DNA of 10,539 nt from Pseudomonadota bacterium (GTDB lineage: Bacteria > Desulfobacterota > Syntrophobacteria > Syntrophobacterales > Syntrophobacteraceae): positions 1 through 10,539 of the forward strand of contig JAEZHY010000107.1 in the NCBI GenBank assembly GCA_023416335.1, read 5' to 3'. The notes beneath the pieces are model-generated. The model ran no database searches and had not been told where the DNA came from. It was given only the letters and a program-made list of their open reading frames with translations. The translations under genes and the position numbers were made by a program. Each line of letters starts with the position of its first letter. Within the stretch, counting starts at the first letter, position 1. This document shows positions 4,800 to 10,539 of the stretch, piece after piece.

Positions 4800-6029
4800 A
4801 TGAAGATAGCTATTCTGACCAATGAGTATCCGCCCAACATTTATGGCGGGGCCGGAGTTCATGTTGAGAATCTTTCAAGGGAGCTTGCCCTGGCTGAAGG
4901 TGGAAGGCATTCGGTTGAAGTCCTGTGCTTTGGGAACCAGGATGATTGTTCTCCGAATCTTTGCGCACACGGGATCGATTCTCCAGGTGTTTCCTTCGGT
5001 TTCCATAGTGCAGGACTCGAAAAGATTGCGGAGGTTCTGTTCCGCGATATCAAGATGGCCGGAGTCCTTGATGATGCCGACATTGTCCATTGCCATACAT
5101 GGTACACGCACTTTGCCGGCTGTCTTTTGAAGCAGATCCTCGGAGTTCCGCTGGTTCTCACAACCCATTCTCTCGAACCGCACCGGCCGTGGAAAGCGGA
5201 ACAACTCGGACGGGGGTACAACGTAAGCAGCTGGCTGGAAAGGACGGCGTATCAAAACACGGACGGGGTTATTGCCGTTTCCGGGGCTATGAAGGAGGAT
5301 GTTCGAGAACTTTATGGGACACCCTCCGAGAGGGTGCGGGTAATCTATAATGGAATCGACCCTGCCAATTATTCTCCCGACCGGGAGGGGGCGGCGCTCT
5401 TGAAGTACGGGATCGATCCGGACAAACCTTACCTGCTCTTCGTGGGCAGAATTACGAGGCAAAAGGGAATAATCCACCTGGTAAACGCCATCCGCCATAT
5501 CGAGCCGGGTGTTCAGATAGTCCTTTGTGCGGGCGCCCCGGACACTCCGGGAATCGGACGTGAAATGGAGGAGAAGGTGGCGGAAGCCCGCAAAAAGACT
5601 GAGAATCCCATTATCTGGATACCCGAATTCGTTCCTCGAAGGGAAATCATATCCCTCTACTCGCATGCCTGCCTGTTCGTCTGCCCTTCGATATATGAGC
5701 CTTTCGGCTTGATCAATATCGAAGCCATGGCATGCGGTACGCCTGTGGTTGGAGCCGCGGTTGGAGGAATTCCGGAAATCATAGTCGATGGAGAAACGGG
5801 AGTGCTGGTCCCATTCGAACCGGTCGGCGGCGGAAATCCCGAACCCGAGGACCCGGACAGGTTTGCAAAGGACCTTGCGGATTCCATTAACTGGATGCTC
5901 AGGATGCCGGAAACGGCACGCGAAATGGGTCGGAAGGGCCGCAAACGGGTGGAAAAGGTATTCAGTTGGCGAAGCATAGCCGAACAGACCCTGTCGTTTT
6001 ACAGGGAACTGACCGGCGAATCAGCCTGA
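4800..6029 (+). CDS. glgA: GT4 glycogen synthase, GlgM-type (alpha-maltose-1-phosphate synthase)
   Basis: 409-residue retaining glycosyltransferase with two Rossmann domains (GT-B fold, family GT4). The N-terminus MKIAILTNEYPPNIYGGAGVH carries the glycine loop used for nucleotide-sugar catalysis and is characteristic of the actinobacterial-type glycogen synthase subfamily, whose Mycobacterium member (GlgM) makes maltose-1-phosphate from ADP-glucose and glucose-1-phosphate. Further landmarks are DIVHCHTWYTHFAG (93-107), THSLEPHRPW (122-131), VIYNGID (181-187), the phosphate-binding VGRITRQKG (215-223) and the E-x7-E motif EPFGLINIE (E300, E308), followed by ACGTPVVGAAVGGIPEII. Length is normal. 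ATG at 4800 has GAGG 12 bases upstream, a rather long spacing. The gene stands alone: no glgC, branching enzyme or maltosyltransferase (glgE) is adjacent, so the choice between glucan elongation and maltose-1-phosphate formation is open. Confidence 0.87.
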   Translation: MKIAILTNEYPPNIYGGAGVHVENLSRELALAEGGRHSVEVLCFGNQDDCSPNLCAHGIDSPGVSFGFHSAGLEKIAEVLFRDIKMAGVLDDADIVHCHTWYTHFAGCLLKQILGVPLVLTTHSLEPHRPWKAEQLGRGYNVSSWLERTAYQNTDGVIAVSGAMKEDVRELYGTPSERVRVIYNGIDPANYSPDREGAALLKYGIDPDKPYLLFVGRITRQKGIIHLVNAIRHIEPGVQIVLCAGAPDTPGIGREMEEKVAEARKKTENPIIWIPEFVPRREIISLYSHACLFVCPSIYEPFGLINIEAMACGTPVVGAAVGGIPEIIVDGETGVLVPFEPVGGGNPEPEDPDRFAKDLADSINWMLRMPETAREMGRKGRKRVEKVFSWRSIAEQTLSFYRELTGESA

Positions 6030-6111
6030 GCAAAGAACTGCAAAACTACAATCACGAAATTCCCAGGGTAGCAGAGCCGCAACCAAAATACGAAAAGCAA
6101 AAGCTTACAAC

Positions 6112-6135
6112 CACGAAATACACGAAAATCACGAA
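6112..6135 (+). repeat. Short CACGAA tandem array with 9-bp period
   Basis: CACGAA starts at 6112, 6121 and 6130, exactly 9 bp apart, inside an A-rich stretch; a further copy is at 6053. Similar CACGAA-type simple repeats are common between genes in many environmental bacteria. Open frames translated through them (on the minus strand, FVIFVYFVVV-like) are artefacts. The surrounding spacer 6030-6510 has no gene that I can support. Confidence 0.6.
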
Positions 6136-6160
6136 AGAAAACAATAGGATAAGGTCGTAG

Positions 6161-6251
6161 GATGGGTGGAGTGGAGAGACTGTGTCGTGTAATCGATGAA
6201 AACCGGCCCAATTCCGGTCGGTTACGACACAGTCCCGGAGCGCAACCCATC
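6161..6251. repeat. 91-bp nested palindrome, REP/MITE-like intergenic element
   Basis: Three nested inverted pairs: GATGGGT (6161-6167) with ACCCATC (6245-6251); GACTGTGTCG (6178-6187) with CGACACAGTC (6225-6234), 10 bp perfect; and ACCGG (6202-6206) with CCGGT (6214-6218) at the tip. The outer flank GTAGGATGGGT and the right arm GGAGCGCAACCCATCG resemble widespread bacterial repetitive palindromes with GATGGGT/ACCCATC ends, often linked to REP-associated transposases. No transposase is in the window, so mobility is inference. Confidence 0.6.
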
Positions 6252-6388
6252 GCTTTTCGGAACGCCAGAGAATGATTGACCGGAGAGGCATAGGTCGGTG
6301 CCTGGAAACGCGGGAAAGTCGCCATACGGAAAAAGACGTCGTATTGACAGTCATTGAGCTTCCCTGCAGCTGAGAGGGGAAGGAGCCC

Positions 6389-6421
6389 AAAAAACTACGG
6401 CTATTTCCGGTTCGTGCCCGT
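6389..6421 (-). terminator. Weak candidate terminator downstream of moeA
   Basis: On the minus strand ACGGGC (6421-6416) can pair with GCCGT (6401-6397) across a 14-nt loop with one bulge, followed by AGTTTTTTGGG. It is about 90 bp after the moeA stop. The stem is weak and no better candidate is seen. Confidence 0.25.
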
Positions 6422-6510
6422 CTGTGACAGGAGTGTGGCGCCGCAGGCCCTTTAAGTTGCCCACGACTACGAGCAGTTGTTCACGGCTCTTCGATTCGGG
6501 GGACTTCCTT

Positions 6511-7758
6511 TCACGAAAACGGGAATACCGTGACCTCGGTACCCTGGTCGAGTCCTTCGACATGTTCCGGTATGATGACATAGCCGTCGGCACGGGCAAG
6601 AATTCCGATGGCTCCCGATTTTCCGAAGATCGGAGTTGCTTCGAGCCGCCCGGCCTCTCTTTCGGAAAGGAAGACCGGCATGAAGTCGGTCCTGCCGTGG
6701 ACGGATGGCAGCTGCCTGTTGAGAATAGCGCGGGTTCCCCGCACGTTTTGAATTATGGATTCCGGGCCTTCTCTTCCCTGGAGCCTGTACAGTGAGGAGA
6801 TGACAAAGACCCGGCAGGTGATAAGAGCGGAAACGGGCTGGCCGGGCAGCCCCCAGAAGACGGTGCTTCCGGTTCGTCCCAGGATGACCGGTTTTCCCGG
6901 CCTGATTGCCACACCGTGTACGAGCAGTTCGGGGTGCGGCAGGCTCTCCAGGACCTGCAGAGTATAGTCGCGCACTCCAACGGAACTCCCCCCCGACAAA
7001 ACGAGCATATCATGACTTTCGAGGGCTTTCCTGCAAGCGTTTACAAGGTCTTCCAGCCGGTCCGAAACCGTTTCGCTCATGCCCACTTCGGCACCGGCCG
7101 CTTCCAGTTGGGCGGCAAGCGCATATGTATTTATATCGCGAACCTTCCCGGGAGGAAGGGGATGAGTGGGCACCGGTACGATCTCATCTCCCGTGGAAAT
7201 TACGGCGACCCGGGGAACTCTGTGAACTTCCACTTCGGTAATGCCCAATGCCGCAAGCAAGCCAACGTCCTGGGGCCGCAACAAACGGCCCTTTTTGAAG
7301 ACCAGGTCTCCGAGGCGAATATCGTCGCCTTCTCGCAGGATATTATCTCCGGGAGCAACGGGGCGGTTGACTTCGATCATCCTCTCATCGAGCGCGGATG
7401 TGTATTCGACCATTACAACAGCATCAGCGCCCTCAGGGAGCATGCCCCCCGTGGGAATTGCCACCGCGTTGCCGGGTCCGAGAGGGACCTTCGGCATGGC
7501 GCCCATGAGTACCTCCCCTGAAACTTCGAGAAGGGCAGGAAGGTTCTCGGATGCCCCGAAAGTGTCCCGGGCCCTGACGGCAAACCCGTCCATTGTTGCG
7601 CGAGGGAAATTTGGAACAGGTTCCGCCGCCCTGATATCGGATGCAAGAATTCTGGAACACGCCTTTGGGAGCGGAACATGTTCGGAGGGGAGCGCCGGGA
7701 TGGAACTCAAAATATTCAGGACCTCTTCCGCGGTTTTGACCTTGAGAAACTGGGGCAT
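6511..7758 (-). CDS. moeA: Molybdopterin molybdotransferase MoeA
   Basis: 415-residue cytosolic enzyme that inserts molybdate (or tungstate) into adenylated molybdopterin, the last common step of molybdenum cofactor synthesis. Family landmarks are in order: PNFPRATMDGFAVRA (49-63), PTGGMLPEGADAVVMVE (102-118), RPQDVGLLAALGI (161-173), the MoCF-binding core VISTGDEIVP (186-195), VRDINTYAL (206-214), VLSGGSSVGVRDYT (253-266, with the expected Asp), IRPGKPVILG (285-294) and GLPGQPVSAL (303-312), where most relatives have GLPGNPVSA. A C-terminal MoeA domain IV follows (about 338-415). Length is typical. ATG at 7758 follows GAGGAAG. It stands alone, without mog/moaB, mobA or a molybdoenzyme gene nearby; the cofactor would serve enzymes such as formate dehydrogenases encoded elsewhere. 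Confidence 0.95.
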   Translation of the reverse strand: MPQFLKVKTAEEVLNILSSIPALPSEHVPLPKACSRILASDIRAAEPVPNFPRATMDGFAVRARDTFGASENLPALLEVSGEVLMGAMPKVPLGPGNAVAIPTGGMLPEGADAVVMVEYTSALDERMIEVNRPVAPGDNILREGDDIRLGDLVFKKGRLLRPQDVGLLAALGITEVEVHRVPRVAVISTGDEIVPVPTHPLPPGKVRDINTYALAAQLEAAGAEVGMSETVSDRLEDLVNACRKALESHDMLVLSGGSSVGVRDYTLQVLESLPHPELLVHGVAIRPGKPVILGRTGSTVFWGLPGQPVSALITCRVFVISSLYRLQGREGPESIIQNVRGTRAILNRQLPSVHGRTDFMPVFLSEREAGRLEATPIFGKSGAIGILARADGYVIIPEHVEGLDQGTEVTVFPFS

Positions 7759-7811
7759 CTGCTCTTCCTCACGGTATGTATTCGCAAACGGGTAGATTGG
7801 ATCGACTCTCT

Positions 7812-7817
7812 ATTATA
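7812..7817 (-). promoter_or_regulatory. Candidate -10 element of the moeA promoter
   Basis: A perfect TATAAT on the minus strand, about 54 bp upstream of the moeA start. No good -35 at the right distance is seen (TTACAC lies 20 bp upstream of it), so the promoter may be weak or activator-dependent. Confidence 0.4.
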
Positions 7818-7913
7818 ATGGCTTATAACCGGTTCAGGTGTAACTTTATTCGAGGGGGGATTCCAATTCGACGGAGTTTTCCGGATGGATGGGAGGGCGG
7901 CCCCGGAAACTGG

Positions 7914-7948
7914 AATTAAAAAACCCGGATGGACGAGTCCATCCGGGT
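7914..7948 (-). terminator. Rho-independent terminator of the porin gene
   Basis: A perfect 11-bp GC-rich stem (ACCCGGATGGA at 7923-7933 with TCCATCCGGGT at 7938-7948, loop CGAG), followed on the minus strand by TTTTTTAATT. It is 30 bp after the porin stop codon and separates the porin from moeA, so moeA needs its own promoter. Confidence 0.9.
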
Positions 7949-7978
7949 CCGGGTCAGCTTACGCTAAACCGTTTTGTA

Positions 7979-9640
7979 CTAGAAGTTCCACTGCAGGCGT
8001 GCACCAAGTTTGTATGCATTGTCGGCCTGCGATGCAGTGTAAATCGACTGTGCATTGGATGCACCGATCGGGAGCGGGCAGAAAGCGTCGTCCGCGATCA
8101 GGTATGCGCCAACCAGCGTAAGGGTAAGGCCATCGACGATACCCTGGTCAACGTAGAAATCAAGTTCGTGACCGATGCTGCTGGACATACTCAGCTCCGT
8201 ACCGCCCAAGGTCTTGAAAGCAACGGGAACGGATTCCGCGGTGCCGAAGTACCAGTAAGAAGCACTGATCTTGGTCTTCTCAGCCACCTGCCACGAACCG
8301 CCCGCGGTAATCGTCCACAGGTTGGTCGGGAAGGAGTAGCCTCTCCAGAAAACTGTGCTCATCTTGCTGTTGCTGCCGATCTGGCCTGCACCGTTATACG
8401 GGAAGGCAGAAGAATTCGTGTATCCGCGGGTGACATAAATGTCGTCGCCGAGTACGCCGCCGCCGATGATTTCGGAGAAGTACTTGGAGGTTGCCAGCGG
8501 ATAGGTAAACCAGTTGATGTCCTTGCTGTTGGTACCCGGGAACGGCAGAGTATTATTGATTGCGGTTGCCGAATTACCCTGCGGGACCGGAGCATAGTAA
8601 CGGACATCGTTGGAAAGATCGGGGCCGCTGGTGTAGAAGCCGCCGATGTTGAAGGTGTAAGGACCGCAGAAATAGGTTACGCCGGCGTCAACCATGAAAC
8701 CGGTGTAATCCGAAGAAGACTGCCATCCGGTCAGAGCTTGGTTCTGAATGACAGGCAAGTTGGCTTTGTAATCAACGCTGCCAAGGTTCTTCACGAAGTT
8801 GACATAAGCGAGCAACCAGTCTGTCTTGTAGGTCAGGTTGAAGCCCAGGTCGAACAGGTTGTTCGAATCGATCAGCGCCTGGTTCATGAAATTGCCTGCT
8901 GTGCCCGTATAACTGGTAACAGGCGTATTCAGCGTGGCAGGATCCATGCTGACAGTACTATTGTGGCCATTCTGCCAGAAGAAGATACCGGACGCCTTGA
9001 AGGGACCCTGAGCGTAGTCGACTGCTGCAAACATTGAATCGACATTCGCGTTCTGCTGGGTGTACTTCAAGCCGATGCTGCCGGAACTGTTGGTAAAACC
9101 ATTCTGTCCGGCTACGTAACCCAACGTTACCTTGAACGGATCCAGCTTGGTCACCAGGACTGCAGCCGAGAAATCGTCGTCAACGATCCACGAATCAAGC
9201 AGCATAAGGGTCTGGATACCCAGGATCGCGGTGGAAGGCGTGTTGGGGATGTTGAACTCTACGTAGGCATTCTTGGTTTCGAGGTTGACGGCATCGGCGC
9301 CGACATTACCGCCGGATCCCGGGCCGGTACGAACGCCGGCGTTGTTAGGATCGCCCCAGATAACGTCGCCGATTTCAAACTTGGTCACGACCTTGAGGTT
9401 CTTGCTGGCCGCGAAGGTGAAATACAGGCGAAGTCTCTGGTCCAAAAAGAACCGATTGTCATCGCTGTTGTAACCGGGTCCGTAGTAGCCGTTCAGCTCC
9501 GTCCCATCGCGAACGTTGTCTTCGTTGACTACACGGTTACGCCACTGACCGCCATACTTGAACTCAACCGCCGCGAAAGCCGGCATGGCGATCGCCACTG
9601 CCAACAGCACCGCGACAAAAACTAACAGGTGCTTCTTCAT
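7979..9640 (-). CDS. Outer-membrane beta-barrel porin-like protein
   Basis: 553 residues with a classical Sec signal peptide: MKKHLL, a hydrophobic core (about 5-18) and an AFA-A cleavage site near residue 23. The mature part begins VEFKYGGQWRNRVV and shows alternating polar/aromatic beta-strand segments throughout (for example RLRLYFTFAASKNLKVVTKFEIGDV, LLAYVNFVKNL, KISASYWYFG). It ends in ARLQWNF, the terminal phenylalanine expected as recognition signal for the outer-membrane assembly machinery. There are no cysteines in most of the barrel and many Asn/Gly/Ser turns, as in porins. Likely role is diffusion of small solutes; specificity cannot be read. ATG at 9640 has the excellent site GAGGAGGAAAG. 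The gene has its own promoter (9777-9806) and terminator (7914-7948), suggesting a highly expressed monocistronic transcript. Similar long porins occur in sulfate-reducing and syntrophic Desulfobacterota. Confidence 0.85.
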   Translation of the reverse strand: MKKHLLVFVAVLLAVAIAMPAFAAVEFKYGGQWRNRVVNEDNVRDGTELNGYYGPGYNSDDNRFFLDQRLRLYFTFAASKNLKVVTKFEIGDVIWGDPNNAGVRTGPGSGGNVGADAVNLETKNAYVEFNIPNTPSTAILGIQTLMLLDSWIVDDDFSAAVLVTKLDPFKVTLGYVAGQNGFTNSSGSIGLKYTQQNANVDSMFAAVDYAQGPFKASGIFFWQNGHNSTVSMDPATLNTPVTSYTGTAGNFMNQALIDSNNLFDLGFNLTYKTDWLLAYVNFVKNLGSVDYKANLPVIQNQALTGWQSSSDYTGFMVDAGVTYFCGPYTFNIGGFYTSGPDLSNDVRYYAPVPQGNSATAINNTLPFPGTNSKDINWFTYPLATSKYFSEIIGGGVLGDDIYVTRGYTNSSAFPYNGAGQIGSNSKMSTVFWRGYSFPTNLWTITAGGSWQVAEKTKISASYWYFGTAESVPVAFKTLGGTELSMSSSIGHELDFYVDQGIVDGLTLTLVGAYLIADDAFCPLPIGASNAQSIYTASQADNAYKLGARLQWNF

Positions 9641-9776
9641 GCTCTTTCCTCCTCAAAAGCTGACGTTATTAACTACTCTTTCCTTACTAAGCCCCATCCT
9701 ATTGATTTCTATGGTCTTCCACCCCCTCTCCCGTTTTCTGCAGGTTAACGGTTTGCCCCTTTACACAATTGGACGC

Positions 9777-9806
9777 AACATAATTCGAAAATCGAGTAGT
9801 TGTCAA
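9777..9806 (-). promoter_or_regulatory. Sigma70-type promoter of the porin gene
   Basis: On the minus strand TTGACA (9806-9801), an 18-bp spacer, then TATGTT (9782-9777). The predicted transcript would have a leader of about 130 nt before the porin ATG. Upstream is an A/T-rich stretch that could act as an UP element. Confidence 0.6.
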
Positions 9807-9992
9807 GCAAAAAGCTTATGCAAAAAAATGCTTTTAATTCGAGGAATTAGAAGTGTTTTAATCGAACCCGGCTGGATAGGCATAAAAGTCTTGCTATGCG
9901 GATTCTACCTGATTTATTGTACGCGCTCGGGGAAAATCACCTTTAAATGACCTAATCTGTGTTAAGGCGTCAAAAACTCGTTTTTTTGGACA

Positions 9993-10025
9993 GGTACCGG
10001 CAGATAAGGAGTTGTTTGCCGGACC
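9993..10025. repeat. Inverted repeat in the leader or promoter region of the 10089 gene
   Basis: GGTACCGGCA (9993-10002) pairs with TGCCGGACC (10017-10025) over 9 bp with one bulged A; the 14-nt loop contains AAGGAG. It lies 64-96 bp upstream of the start at 10089. The rest of 9641-10088 holds the porin promoter and no supported gene. A GG-N10-GC match to the sigma54 spacing (9988-10001) overlaps the left arm but fits the consensus poorly. Confidence 0.4.
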
Positions 10026-10088
10026 ATTTATTTGTAAGCGTAACCGTAGATGTTTGCAGACAAATATTTGAACTACAAGGAGACTGGC

Positions 10089-10539
10089 ATGTTTACCAGA
10101 AAAGCCGCCGTTCTGATCCCGGTGTTTTTGATTCTCGCTTTGGGACTGGTCCGGCCATGCGGTGCCGCCGCTCCGCCTTCCGCCGGAGATTCGCCTGTAA
10201 AAATCGCGATCCTGCCTTTTGCAATGCATACGCCCCAAAACCTCAATTATCTGCAAAGCGGCGTCCGCGAAATGTTGACGTCCCGGCTTGCCTGGCAGGG
10301 CAAAGTACAGGTAATTGACAAGGCCCAGACGGAACAGGCCGCGAAGGGCGCTAAAGAGATCTCCCAGACCGAAGCCGTGCGCATCGGTAATGCGCTCAAA
10401 GCCGATTACGTCCTTTACGGCAGCATCACAGGCATGGGGCAGTCGATAAGCATAGACGCGAAGATGGCTCCGTTGTCGGGCAGCGGCGAACCGGTTTCTT
10501 TTTTCGCGCAGACAAAGAGCCTGGATGACGTAATACCGC
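10089..10539 (+). CDS. Exported FlgO/TolB-N-like protein, N-terminal part (3'-truncated by window edge)
   Basis: 150 codons are visible; the frame is still open at the window end. AAGGAG six bases before ATG at 10089 supports the start. Residues 1-29 form a signal peptide (MFTRKAAVLIPVFLILALGL, ending near GAAA). Next comes VKIAILPFAMHTPQNLNYLQSGVREMLTSRL-type sequence (about 38-68), VQVIDKAQ (75-82), EAVRIGNALKADYVLYGSITGMGQSISIDAKM (about 97-128) and FFAQTKSLDDVIP. This is the pattern of periplasmic/outer-membrane FlgO- and TolB N-terminal-like domains, in which a regulated set of lipoprotein-like proteins share ILPF, SRL and ADYVL.GS. In Desulfobacterota such an N-terminus is often followed by VCBS/FG-GAP repeats, but that part is outside the window. 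No lipobox Cys is seen at the cleavage region (the only Cys, residue 24, has no typical L-A/S-G before it). Function unknown. Confidence 0.75.
   Translation, partial: MFTRKAAVLIPVFLILALGLVRPCGAAAPPSAGDSPVKIAILPFAMHTPQNLNYLQSGVREMLTSRLAWQGKVQVIDKAQTEQAAKGAKEISQTEAVRIGNALKADYVLYGSITGMGQSISIDAKMAPLSGSGEPVSFFAQTKSLDDVIP

Noticed and set aside
4486..4803. 105-codon plus-strand frame overlapping the glgA start by ATGA
   Set aside because: The overlap looks like coupling, but there is no ribosome binding site and the second half is Ser/Arg-rich out-of-frame translation; only its first part may belong to a remnant gene.
6052..6390. 112-codon minus-strand frame in the spacer after glgA
   Set aside because: Much of it is translation of the CACGAA array and the nested palindrome.
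6351..6599. 82-codon minus-strand frame at the end of moeA
   Set aside because: Starts inside moeA in another frame, no domain recognised.
7889..9037. 382-codon plus-strand frame opposite the porin
   Set aside because: Antisense shadow of a secreted beta-barrel gene with signal peptide, terminator and promoter; no features of its own.
9829..9951. 40-codon hydrophobic plus-strand frame upstream of 10089
   Set aside because: No ribosome binding site; lies in a non-coding divergent spacer just beyond the porin promoter.
9988..10001. GG-N10-GC spacing resembling a sigma54 promoter before 10089
   Set aside because: Only the spaced dinucleotides match; the rest of both elements departs from consensus.
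1..10539. CRISPR array, tRNA, rRNA, insertion sequence or toxin-antitoxin pair
   Set aside because: Looked for on both strands; no regularly spaced direct repeats with unique spacers, no cloverleaf with a T-loop GTTCAAATC-like core, and no transposase were seen.

Overview
This window looks like chromosomal DNA of a Gram-negative, probably anaerobic bacterium, most likely Desulfobacterota (former Deltaproteobacteria, Syntrophobacter/Syntrophus-like). The pointers are a moderately GC-rich sequence, a rubredoxin next to other small cysteine-rich proteins, an outer-membrane beta-barrel with a cleavable signal peptide, a molybdenum cofactor gene, an actinobacterial-type GT4 glycogen synthase and a FlgO/TolB-like exported protein. 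This assignment is inference from gene types; there is no rRNA, tRNA or other phylogenetic marker here.

Layout, left to right. 1-392: 3' part of an S24/LexA-like phage-type repressor whose catalytic serine is replaced by tyrosine. 482-1408 (+): ketopantoate reductase family protein (PanE). 1439-2988 (-): an FCD-type GntR regulator followed by a TSUP (TauE/SafE) membrane transporter, probably one transcription unit. It is preceded by two near-identical TGGT-N3-ACCA operators 31 bp apart that lie on and just after a TTGACA promoter. 3239-4218: a dense group of tiny genes on both strands: a 42-aa protein with four CxxC motifs (+), then on the minus strand a rubredoxin with CxxxxC spacing, a 59-aa protein made of two related half zinc-ribbons, and a 44-aa charged helical peptide that may be frameshifted. 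Most of these are below normal gene-calling size, but three of the four have very good ribosome binding sites. A strong, apparently bidirectional terminator separates the 42-aa gene from the minus-strand group.

4219-4799 is largely non-coding. It holds a cluster of GAGACA repeats, including a diverged pair exactly 100 bp apart, and a possible decayed small gene. 4800-6029 (+) is a glycogen synthase/maltose-1-phosphate synthase of the GlgM type. 6030-6510 is a repeat-rich spacer: a 9-bp-period CACGAA array and a 91-bp nested palindrome with arms GATGGGT/ACCCATC. 6511-7758 (-) is moeA, and 7979-9640 (-) is a 553-aa outer-membrane porin-like protein with its own terminator and a good sigma70-type promoter. 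9641-10088 is the divergent regulatory region, and 10089 to the end (+) is the N-terminal part of an exported FlgO/TolB-like protein.

The larger genes are ordinary housekeeping or transport functions and do not form one pathway. The parts that deserve attention are the small cysteine-rich protein cluster, the GntR operator pair, the serine-less S24 domain and the GAGACA repeat region.
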